Source: Halisarca cf. caerulea
Taxonomy: Eukaryota; Porifera; Demospongiae; Chondrillida; Halisarcidae
Direction: 5' to 3'
DNA length: 10,000 nucleotides
Assembly: GCA_963170055.1 (NCBI GenBank)
Contig: CAUJGJ010000483.1
Coordinates: 375,001 to 385,000, forward strand
This document shows, piece by piece, positions 1 through 8,182 of this stretch. The translations under genes were made by a program, and so were the position numbers. The notes under the pieces were generated by a model, which was not told the origin of the DNA, made no database searches, and worked only from the letters and a program-made list of their open reading frames with translations. How positions within the stretch are numbered: the first letter of the stretch is position 1; each line of letters starts with the position of its first letter.

Positions 1-305
1 GGTGTGTGTTCAGTAAGGTGTGTGTTCAGTAAGGTGTGTGTTCAGTAAGGTGTGTGTTCAGTAAGGTGTGTGTTCAGTAAGGTGCGTGTTCAGTAAGGTG
101 CGTGTTCAGTAAGGTGTGTGTGTGCAGTAAGGTGTGTGTGCAGAAAGGTGTGTGTGCAGTAAGGTTTGTGTTCAGTAAGGTGTGTGTGTAGTAAGGTGTG
201 TGTTCAGTAAGGGGTGTGTTAAGTAAGGTTTGTGTGCAGTAAGGGGTGTGTTAAGTAAGGGGTGTGTTCAGTAAGGGGTGTGTTCAGTAAGGGGTGTGTA
301 GAACA
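1..305. repeat. 16-bp GT-rich minisatellite
   Basis: About 19 tandem copies of a 16-nt unit, consensus AAGGTGTGTGTTCAGT, run from the window edge to about 305. Copies drift from T/C substitutions near the left end to GGGGTGTGTT forms at the right. The array probably continues upstream of the window. No coding potential; the short minus-strand open frame over its right end is repeat-derived. Confidence 0.95.
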
Positions 306-680
306 AAGTGTGTACAAATCAAATGTTCTCCCATTCTTGTCCAATGGTCGTATGTCAGGGGAGTCGCCTATTGAGTGATAATAATGGCAACTTTTCACCA
401 TGCAACCCGGGCTTCAGGTATGGTGAAGCCCAATTGGCCAATTGTTATGATTTATCAACCAAGTGTATTTGTAACAAATACTTATGGCATTGAATAAAGT
501 GAATACAGCATGTTTAGTAGAAGAAAAACATAGCAAATACGTAGCTTGTCCCAAGGTGTGTGGGTACCATTGGATTCTGTGTACAGGAATCTGTTATTTG
601 TCAAATCTTAACAAGAAGTGTGTGTGATATAGATTAATTCCATTCCTCACTCAATTTCTAAGTATACTTGTCGTTGTCAG
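306..680. other. Unassigned stretch upstream of the first exon
   Basis: No convincing gene. A possible 59-nt exon (359-417) has CAG before it and CAG|gtatgg after it, but it is open only in a frame that does not join the preferred frame of the 681-767 exon. The rest looks intronic and ends in the acceptor ttgtcag at 674-680. Confidence 0.4.
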
Positions 681-767
681 GTGGAACGATTCCTACAGGA
701 GGAAGTCAGTCCCTCTCTGCTTCAATACAAAGAGGTGCTTCAGGGGAGAAAAGAGCTTGCTGTGTAG
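681..767 (+). CDS. Probable terminal coding exon of an upstream gene (partial, unknown)
   Basis: After an acceptor (cag, 678-680) a phase-0 frame reads 28 codons to TAG at 765-767. The peptide begins VERFLQEEVSP, ends GRKELAV, and has the acidic/basic/Leu pattern of an amphipathic helix. I do not recognise the protein. The acceptor has only a modest pyrimidine tract, and another frame (Cys-rich, running past 767) is also open, so the choice of frame rests on peptide character. A possible ATTAAA poly(A) hexamer lies at 995-1000. The remaining exons would lie outside the window. Confidence 0.35.
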   Translation: MERFLQEEVSPSLLQYKEVLQGRKELAV

Positions 768-1157
768 AGAACAGTGGTTGCAATCGAACAGTTATTCTTG
801 TGCAATGTGTAACCCATACTCTTAACAAATATGGACATATAGCAATATATAACCTAGCCCAAATATGGATGCATGGCAATAACAGGCGAGCGTATGCCCA
901 TGATAGCGTCAACCGAATGAACTGCTTACCAGACATCCCGAGCATTATGGCCAATGTGCACTCAAAGCAGCTGTGTGCTGCCTTGTATATGAACATTAAA
1001 CAGCTAGGGCTCATTTGGGATAATTATATAGGCCCTTATTTGGTTGACAGATGTTTGGATCAAAGTTGTTTACTTTATAAATCAATGAATACGATTATCG
1101 TACACGCGTGTTTCCCAATCCGAGATCCACTTGTTTCTTGTCTCCTCCGTGTGCGAT
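768..1157. other. Intergenic: 3' UTR of the upstream gene and 5' region of the next
   Basis: No exon is supported. The stretch contains ATTAAA at 995-1000, a possible poly(A) signal for the upstream gene, the palindrome ACACGCGTGT at 1102-1111 and CCAAT at 1115-1119, about 40 bp before the next ATG. The last two are plausible promoter elements but are weak evidence alone. A long open frame in another phase covers this stretch but lacks an ATG at its start. Confidence 0.4.
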
Positions 1158-1267
1158 ATGGAGCAAATGATGCAACATTTCAAGCTACAGCCGCAAAAGG
1201 AGGTGGGAATAGAAGCTTGTGTACGGTTTCACGCGCGAGGGCAGGATATAGGACCAAGCTTTTGCTT
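1158..1267 (+). CDS. Exon 1 of the unknown gene (start codon)
   Basis: ATG at 1158 opens a frame that starts MEQMMQHFKLQPQ and continues KEVGIEACVRF. If unspliced it stops at 1269-1271. The donor CTT|gtagta at 1268 gives phase 2 and joins the exon at 1358 in frame over a 90-bp intron whose acceptor (ctgtttcgttttggccag) is good. The donor is weaker than consensus. Confidence 0.5.
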
Positions 1268-2705
1268 GTAGTAATTTTGTTTACTGTATTTTGGGAGGAT
1301 TTGTTGTTTGGGTTTCGTTGTTCGCTTGCTGCTAGCGTTCTGTTTCGTTTTGGCCAGGTGGGACAGCGAAGGCGGTCTATGCCACATCCTTCAAGACGGA
1401 CGCGACCTTTTTGCGGTGATATCGTTCGGGAAAAGGCACTACCTTCCATCTTCAAGCGTGGCCCACCCAATGCTATTGTTATACCGTCCAGCCAAACAGA
1501 AAGTGTAAGTTGTAACAAAAACTAAGCTTATTTTTGCCTGAATGTTGTTACTATGAGTATCAAAGTCTTCTTTCTTGCGTGCTGGAAAAGGGGTGTGTTT
1601 CTTGCTTGGGCTGGCCAACAAGTTATAAAATTTAATATTCACTTTCAGTATCGTGTTAGGCGGCGCAATAAGCGCTGCCTTACTTCTGTTGAGGGATGTG
1701 AGGTTGTCCTTACATCAACTGTAGCTTATCGCATGACAAGAGCTTCATTAATGTACAGGTCAGAATCCCAACCTCATACCTCTTATGCCACCTCCTTTTT
1801 AACCACTCGCCACCACCCACCTGCCAACTGCTCGCCACCACCCACCTACCAACTGCTTTCCACCACCCACCTGCCAACTGCTTGCCACCACCCACCTACC
1901 AACTGCTTTCGACCACCCACCTGCCTACCAATCACTCCCTACCACCCACCTACCAACTGCTTTCCACCACCCACCTGCCTACAAACTGCTCCCCACCACC
2001 CACCTGCCTACCAATCACTCCCTACCACCCATCTACCAACCGCTCCCCTCCACCCACCTGCTTACCAACTGCTCCCCACCACCCACCTACCAACCGCTCC
2101 CTACCACCCACCTGCTTACCAACTGCTCCCCACCACCCACCTGCCTACTAACCACTCCCCACCACCCACCTACCTACCTACCCACCTACCAGGATTGCAT
2201 GATCGTTTCTGTTGTAGATGTCTGAAAGCAGCATTTGTGAAATAAGAAAAAGACATCCAAGTGAAAATTCCACAATCCATGAGCAATATCTTAACAACTC
2301 AAAGAGAATACATGTTAACAGCACTCAGACTCCTTGGTACCAGGACCAGTTTGAACTGCCACTAAAACAGCAAATCTGCAACCCACAACAACACATGCAA
2401 CAAGACAAACAACAACAGCAACAGGAAAAACAAGCACGTTGTATTGTAAGTCACAGGTGATTCCTGATGTACTTAAGTAATATGTGATGCCTTTTGTCTC
2501 CATCCATTGTAGTCAGTTATAAAGGTGTCCCCACGAGTGGAGCAGAAAGGGTTGAGTGATTATCTACGAACTAATACTGTTTCAGTATTGGCAGGAGATC
2601 ATGTCAGTGCTAAGTGGTGTCATAACATTTGCCACAAAGCCTAATTGACTTGCTATGGCTATGTGCTCATGTGTGTATGGATATGTATGTGTTGAAGACA
2701 CGCAT

Positions 2706-2753
<48 letters not shown>

Positions 2754-3672
2754 TATATTTACCTGTTTTTTACTTGTGCTTGCATTTAAATTCAATTCTC
2801 ATCTACATGACTGGTGTGTGCGGTATGGAACATCTGTGTAGTGTATGTGACTGGTGTGTGCAGTGTGGAGCATCTGTGTAGTGTATGTGACTGGTGTGTG
2901 CAGTGTGGAGCATCTGTGTAGTGTATGTGACTGGTGTGTGCAGTGTGGAGCATCTGTGTAGTGTATGTGACTGGTGGGTGCAGTGTGGAGCATCTGTGTA
3001 GTGTATGTGACTGGTGTGTGCAGTGTGGAGCATCTGTGTAGTGTATGTGACTGTTGTGTGCAGTGTGGAGCATCTGTGTAGTGTATGTGACTGGTGTGTG
3101 CAGTGTGGAGCATCTGTGTAGTGTATGTGACTGGTGTGTGCAGTGTGGAGCATCTGTGTAGTGTATGTGACTGGTGTGTGCAGTGTGGAACATCTGTGTA
3201 GTGTATGTGACTGGTGTGTGCAGTGTGGAGCATCTGTGTAGTGTATGTGACTGGTGTGTGCAGTGTGGAGCATCTGTGTAGTGTATGTGACTGGTGTGTG
3301 CAGTGTGGAACATCTGTGTAGTGTATCTTTACATTATTTTTTTTCTTTTTGTAGACTATTGTAGATGGAGGAGGGGGAGGAATTGGCATGCTTGCAAAGC
3401 CCCCTAGAAAACATGATGCTTGTACACAGACAGAAGACTCCTCACTTGTGACGTCTCCGTCCGACGAATCATTCACCTTTGGTAGGTCCATAGCTTGTCA
3501 AACAGAGAGTTCGTCTTCATCAGAGGAGGAACCTCGTTTGATACCTCTTGTCACTCCTCCCCTCTACGGCATTGACCCCACCAGCGGGAATGCAGTTAGT
3601 CTTGTGTTTCACTTTCGAGTGCCCTCACAAGGCCTGCAGCCAGCAAAGATAGGCTACGAGTCCAAACCATAG
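1158..3672 (+). CDS. Multi-exon gene of unknown function with TQT (LC8-like) motifs
   Basis: I do not recognise this protein. Model: exons 1158-1267, 1358-1504, 1649-1697, 2218-2445, optional 2513-2602, and 3355-3672 (TAG at 3670-3672), giving 283 aa, or 313 aa with the optional exon. The first ATG is in a good context (GATATGG). Donors are gtagta, gtaagt, gtgagg, gtaagt and possibly gtcagt. Acceptors ttggccag, tttcag, ttgtag and ttttgtag join in consistent phase. Visible features are a hydrophobic run at residues 86-100 (VIVLGGAISAALLLL) flanked by Lys and Arg, a Gln-rich stretch near 155-174, STQT at 137-140, and in the last exon poly-Gly, CTQTED and ACQTES with a Ser/Glu-rich run. The last exon and exon 4 are the most secure; the first three exons are also partly open in another frame. 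An alternative is that 2218 is the true start and the upstream exons are a separate short gene or 5' UTR. The RBFOX ATG lies 240 bp after the stop. Confidence 0.55.
1358..1504 (+). CDS. Exon 2 of the unknown gene
   Basis: Acceptor ggccag before 1358 and a consensus donor gtaagt at 1505. In the preferred phase it encodes WDSEGGLCHILQDGRDLF followed by a hydrophobic/basic segment ending PAKQK. The phase-0 frame, Arg/Pro-rich, is also open throughout, so the frame is not proved by this exon alone. Confidence 0.55.
1649..1697 (+). CDS. Exon 3 of the unknown gene (hydrophobic segment)
   Basis: Acceptor attcactttcag before 1649. The peptide is VIVLGGAISAALLLLRD, a possible short membrane segment. 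Donor GAT|gtgagg at 1698 ends the exon in phase 0 and fits the phase-0 exon at 2218. Without that splice the frame stops at 1722-1724. A different donor (CAG|gtcaga at 1759) fits only the alternative frame. Confidence 0.45.
1803..2192. repeat. CCACCCACC minisatellite, 25/29-bp units
   Basis: About 14 pyrimidine-rich copies of a unit like CTGCCAACTGCTCGCCACCA plus CCCAC (25 nt), interspersed with 29-nt variants carrying CTGCCTACCAATCACTCC. It lies in the intron between exons 3 and 4 of the unknown gene. Open frames across it are low-complexity His/Pro/Thr repeats and not genes. Confidence 0.95.
2218..2445 (+). CDS. Exon 4 of the unknown gene (Gln-rich, first TQT motif)
   Basis: Acceptor ctgttgtag before 2218 and consensus donor gtaagt at 2446; 76 codons, phase 0 to phase 0. 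The peptide begins MSESSICEIRKRH, contains HVNSTQTPW, and ends in a Gln-rich stretch with five consecutive Gln. Its first codon is ATG, so it could also serve as an alternative translation start. Confidence 0.65.
2513..2644 (+). CDS. Exon of uncertain end: internal to 2602 or alternative last exon to 2644
   Basis: A 67-bp intron with a good acceptor (tctccatccattgtag) brings in a phase-0 frame starting SVIKVSPRVEQKGLSDYLRT and running to TAA at 2642-2644. The only phase-0 donors that would allow joining to the exon at 3355 are gtcagt at 2603 and gtattg at 2585, both weak. It may be an internal exon ending at 2602, an alternative 3' end of the protein, or a cryptic exon. Confidence 0.4.
   Translation, partial: SVIKVSPRVEQKGLSDYLRTNTVSVLAGDHVSAKWCHNICHKA
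2708..2746. repeat. (CA)n microsatellite
   Basis: An uninterrupted CA dinucleotide tract followed by a short TATATA stretch, within the last intron of the unknown gene. Confidence 0.97.
2801..3326. repeat. 40-bp tandem repeat array, 13 copies
   Basis: Twelve near-identical 40-nt copies run from 2841 to 3320, preceded by a diverged copy at 2801-2840 and followed by a 6-nt stub. The unit is GTGTATGTGACTGGTGTGTG followed by CAGTGTGGAGCATCTGTGTA. Changes are single bases, such as GGTGGG near 2977, GTTGTG near 3054, and an A for G at two or three positions near the end of a unit. The array sits in the last intron of the unknown gene and ends 28 bp before its acceptor. The unit has no stop in any minus-strand frame and 40 is not a multiple of 3, so long minus-strand open frames arise purely from the repeat. 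Confidence 0.98.
3355..3672 (+). CDS. Last exon of the unknown gene (Ser/Glu-rich, two QT motifs)
   Basis: A strong acceptor (polyT then tttttgtag) precedes 3355; phase 0 through 105 codons to TAG at 3670-3672. The peptide starts TIVDGGGGGIGMLAKPP, then HDACTQTED, a Ser-rich stretch, SIACQTES, a run of Ser and Glu, and a C-terminus ending GYESKP. The composition suggests a disordered tail. Codon usage and the clean stop make this the firmest exon of the gene. Confidence 0.75.
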   Translation, partial: TIVDGGGGGIGMLAKPPRKHDACTQTEDSSLVTSPSDESFTFGRSIACQTESSSSSEEEPRLIPLVTPPLYGIDPTSGNAVSLVFHFRVPSQGLQPAKIGYESKP

Positions 3673-3911
3673 CTACCACGTTTAGTAGCTGCCTGCTATG
3701 TGCTTGAATCTGTTTTTATGTCTCGTCTTGGTTTTCCTTGCTTCTGTCAATTTCTCTGTGTCAAGAAGTGCTAAATGTTTTTTTATTCTATATGTGCACG
3801 CAAGATTTTTATTGAAGTGTAATGTTGTATAATATACCATTTAAAAATAGTATACGTAACCTCGTATACTGCATGTACGATCTTTCTGCACGTGACAGAA
3901 GTTCACAAAAT
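3673..3911. other. Intergenic: 3' UTR of the unknown gene and 5' region of the RBFOX-like gene
   Basis: Only 239 bp separate the stop from the next start. There is no AATAAA; AATATA at 3831-3836 is a possible variant poly(A) hexamer and overlaps a TATAATATA string that could instead be a TATA-like element. A perfect 8-bp stem (AGTATACG / CGTATACT, 6-nt loop) lies at 3849-3870. Confidence 0.45.
3889..3896. promoter_or_regulatory. E-box CACGTGAC upstream of the RBFOX-like start
   Basis: CACGTGAC is a canonical bHLH-zipper type E-box (USF/MITF/MAX class). It ends 15 bp before the start codon, so it would lie in the 5' UTR or at the transcription start. Confidence 0.4.
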
Positions 3912-4070
3912 ATGGCGACCACGAATAGTGGTTTACTTGGGGTAACAGTGTCCATTCCCGGGCTGGATCTACCAAAAGAAGACTCTTCGGGTGCATTGAA
4001 AGAGAGCCCGTTGGGCGTCCAGAAGGATTCTGAATCCAGTATGACCAATAACTTTCCTCCTTCGACAACA
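3912..4070 (+). CDS. RBFOX: RBFOX-like exon 1 (start codon, N-terminus)
   Basis: 53 codons starting MATTNSGLLGVTVSIPGLD and ending NNFPPSTT, with a consensus donor gtgagt at 4071, phase 0. It joins the exon at 4766 in phase. The link depends on phase and position only, because this part of the family is not conserved. An ATG at 4775 in exon 2 could serve an alternative promoter. Confidence 0.75.
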
Positions 4071-5915
4071 GTGAGTATGTCGTAAGGAATGTTGCGTTGA
4101 GGAGATCTATGGCTATGAATTGCGTTTTGCCTTTTAGTTTTCACAATGAAACTTTACATCGTGTAGTTATTTTTATGGCCTTATTTTTTAGTCCAATCTC
4201 AACGAGAAAGGCTATCTTTTGTTCGATCACGTCTCATACTGAAATGGGTTATGAGGTTATGTTATCGATCTGCAAATGTGATTCAGACTTGTGTGGTAAG
4301 CTAGCCATCTTCATTGTCGGGATATCCCTGTTTCAAACGTTCATTTGTGATAATCTCCACTTGAGCTCACATATTCTAAGTCTGCATAGAGACACCTTTC
4401 GATATGGCTTTGAGAAGCAGTGCGCTCAGATGCACTTGTGGCAGATAGCAACTGCTAAGTTGTTGTGAGCATGCGTTGACCAGTAACTAGCTCATGTGTG
4501 AACCTGTAAGGTGTTATAGTTTAATATACTATTTCTTTTTCACTGCATTGTCGAGTGCTTCTACTACTGTTTCTATCTATTTATCTGTTTGTCTACTTAT
4601 CTATCTGTCTATCTATCTGTCTATCAATCTGTCTATCTGTCTGTCTGTCTATCTACGTATCTGTCTATCTACCTGTCTATCTATCTGTCTTGCCTATCTG
4701 ACTCTTTCTATCTATTTATTAACTTTGTCCATCTGTCTGTCTGTCTATTCATGTAACTCTTCCAGGGGTCTCTGATGGATCAATTTTATGTCAGTGCTCA
4801 CGAGCGAGAAGACCACAGGACTGGGAAGAAGATGGAGTTGCCTCTGCACTCGACATTTGTTGACCCTTCCTCAATGGTCCATAAATCCAACTTCAGTTTA
4901 GAGAGTCCCTCCAAACAGCACTCCAGTCTGGCTGAGTCCATTGACAACGTGGTGTCAGCCACTACCCCGACTTGCAACCCCATGGAACCCCTCATGGACT
5001 CAGTACCTCAAGTGGAGGCTGTTGAACAGAGAGGTGGTGTCCTGCCCCAGCCAATTGGAGAGCAGCCTGTGGAAGGTCACTCACCGGATGGGAGCCCCAC
5101 GCTCAAGCCAAAACGACTTCACGTCAGTAACATTCCTTTCCGATACAGGGAGCATGACTTGAGGACACTTTTTGGGGTAGGTCTTTTCTGTAGTGGTTCT
5201 TTGTATGTCATTATGTGCGGATTATGTGTGTGTGTGTACTATTTCCTTCAAACCTGGTACATACCTGTGGTACAGGGATGGGGGACCCCAAGTCAGTGTG
5301 TACTACTTTGGGGGAAGCCCCTATGTATTCTACCACAAGACCGGGCTCCCCTGTATGTCATGGCTGGTAGCATTGTGCTGAGCTTCTGCTCCAGTCTCTG
5401 AATCAGTTTTCAGTTCTTGCGCATACTTATACACGTTTACGGAACAATATGTATTAGTTGTTTTGCTGGTGTGTTTGATGAACAGGCATCAACCTGTGGT
5501 TTGTGTGGGGAAACCCCTAAAATCACAGGTGCACACAACTCCATTTGACCTGTTTGTAGCATTGAATGATGTCCCTCAGCTTTAGCGACTCTCAATGTTG
5601 ATATCACATGATAAGCACATGATGGTGATATGATGCAGTATTGTCTACGTACATTTACCCAGGCATATGGTGAAGTAGTGGATGCTGAGATTATTTACAA
5701 TGAGCGAGGATCAAAGGTACAGTGTTACACATGCATGTGCGTGTGTGAACTCTGTGCATCAGTCTATTTCCATGTTATGCAATTTCTCATGTAGGGCTTT
5801 GGGTTTGTGACTTTGGCCAACAGTACAGATGCCACACGCTCCAAGCAGGCCCTCCATGGTCAGCTCATTGATGGTCGGAGGATTGAGGTACATGCTTGTC
5901 TCTGATACCGTGTGA

Positions 5916-5980
<65 letters not shown>

Positions 5981-8126
5981 TTATACTTACATCATGTGTA
6001 CGTATATGACAGTGAGGCTAAGAATGTCATCTGTCATTGACACTGGGATGGTTGATCCCACTGATCTAACAACGTTACTGCTGCTGGATATGTGCCACTA
6101 TAGTTGCTGATGTTCTGATAGTGACGTGTAGTTTGCTTTGTTGTAGGTGAATTATGCCACTCCAAAGTCAGGTGGGAGAGGACGAACCTCCGGCTTCACT
6201 GGAGGGTTTGGTACGTTACTACTTTGTAAGCTTTTGTATGGTTTGGACAGTTGGTCTGATTTGGTTGTTGACTGAGCTGACAGCTGGGTTGATGGCTGGA
6301 CTGATAGCTGGGTTGTTGGCTGGACTGACAGCTGGGTTATTGGCTGGACTGACACCTGGGTTGTTGGCTGGACTGACAGCTGGGTTGATGGTTGGACTGG
6401 CAGCTGGGTTGATGGCTGGACTGACAGCTGGGTTGATGGCTGGACTGACAGCTGGGTGATGACTGTATAATTGACTGGGTAGGTACAGTGAATTCTCTGT
6501 CAAAATCTACCAAACCCTTTATCCACCATTGTTTTGTGCATGAAGCACATAATTAGAATGGCTGTGCACTGACTCGAATAATCTGCCACACTCAGTAACC
6601 TTTTGGAAATCTCCAACATTGATTATAGTGGATTGACAAGAATTTACTGTAGTTGGATCGATGCCTGGCTTTAAAGCTGGATAAACTGGTGTGGTAGACT
6701 ACTGAGCTGTGGTCACGTTGGTGTGGGGTGTGTGATAGACTGCCGAGCTGTGGTCACGTTGGTGTGGGGTGTGGTAGACTGCCGAGCTGTGGTCACGTTG
6801 GTGTGGGGTGTGATGGACTTCCAAGCTATGCTGACGTTGATGTCGGGTGTGGTAGACTGCTGAGCTGTACTGACCTTGTGTCTGGTTGTCTTCTACAGTG
6901 GGAGCGCGTAGGCAGGGAAATGCCATGCAGAACTACAACCCGTCCTTCGCTTCCTACAACCCTCAGCCTCCCTATGGTACCATGTATGGTTACCCCGCTC
7001 CACAGGGTTATGGAACAACCGTGAGACCTTCTGGTGACCAAGTCAACTGGAGCCAGCCTAATCCTTATATTTATAACACGTGAGTTCACAGCTTTGAGGC
7101 AGGTGTATGCTTGTAGACAGTGCTGGCCTTCGTAGCATAAGTGCCGGTACCTGTGTGAGTTTCTGTGGTGATTTCTGCCTGTGATGTTATGAGCCTTGCA
7201 GGCTCTTTTGATGAGTAGTATCTGTCTTTAATGTAAAGGTCAAAGTTCTTCAACATTCTACATTCATTTGGAGATCTTTGTATCCAATCAGTTAGTTGTG
7301 TGTACGGTTAGAAGCCCAAGTGGGCGAAACATTGTACAATTGAATGATTTTTGGTGGCAAATTGTGCCGTGTGTTATCTGTCCAGAGATGAAATATCTCC
7401 AAATCTGCCTTTAGTGTTTTTTCCAGTAGCCCTTTCACAGGATCCTCCATTTTCTTGAATGGTACATTTGACATTTTGATTCATCTAGTCCAAAAGCCTA
7501 ATTCATTAATCCTGTGTTCTGTAAGAAAATACGTATTGTTATTTTACAATCATTAGTTAGGATTGAAATTAAGAAGGAAATCGAGCACTTTTGCTTGAAA
7601 CTAGTCCAGAAAGAAACTTGTGTTTTGGTTAATAAATATTGTTGACATCTCTATCTCTCCCTCCCTCCCTCCTCCAGATACACACAGACTACCAGTACAG
7701 CAGTGAGTTGGTGTGTGTTGGGGAGGTTGTCATGGTGATGTCTGAGTTGTAATTTTTTGTACCTTGTATGGTTTTCACATTTTCATATTCAATTTGAAAT
7801 TGCAACCGGCAAACCAAGATGATAGGGACATAGAGGAAACCTTGGCTCACATGTTGATATTCTGCAGACTCCTCAAATACTTATCTGTCTTGTTCTTCAG
7901 TGTATTGTGGACTACTTAAAGATTAATGAATACTTTTGTTGTCTGTGTGTCATGTGTTTTGTTTGTCATTGATAGAGTATGGGATATAATCAAGGATATT
8001 CTTACGTCCACCCTCCTCATGGGTAAGTGGTCGCTACTTAGGGTAAGTGTTGAGGTTTTAGTTATAATGTCTTTTTAATGACTCTAGGTGGACTCAGCCC
8101 CCTTATTCTAATTACCCAGGACCTGT

Positions 8127-8182
<56 letters not shown>

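Noticed and set aside
1..305. CRISPR-like regular repeats
   Set aside because: Head-to-tail 16-bp units without unique spacers, in an animal-type sequence. It is a minisatellite.
668..1525. A 285-codon plus-strand open frame
   Set aside because: It has no ATG at its start and no recognisable domain, and it crosses what looks like one gene end and the next gene start. The alternative frames have an acceptor plus stop (681-767) and a well-placed ATG with phase-consistent splices (1158 onward). Its downstream part remains a possible alternative frame and is reported as a finding.
1553..2245. A 230-codon frame with Pro/Thr/His repeats
   Set aside because: Most of it is the translated CCACCCACC minisatellite inside an intron.
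2792..3491. Minus-strand open frames of up to 230 aa with a His/Thr/Cys-rich repeat
   Set aside because: They arise from the 40-bp tandem array, whose unit lacks stops in all minus frames. They have no non-repeat conserved part and overlap plus-strand exon 3355-3672 antisense.
4097..4775. Open frames of 123 and 93 codons in RBFOX-like intron 1
   Set aside because: No ATG at the start of the first, no domain, and the second is translated TCTA/TCTG repeat. Exons 1 and 2 splice in phase across the region.
6154..6503. Ala/Gly/Leu-rich plus-strand and Asn/Pro/Ala-rich minus-strand repeat peptides
   Set aside because: Products of a 24-bp intronic array. The plus frame differs from the RBFOX exon frame, and read-through in the exon frame stops quickly.
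7266..7404. 10-bp inverted repeat in intron 6
   Set aside because: Ends do not extend beyond 10 bp. One or two such pairs are expected by chance in 10 kb.
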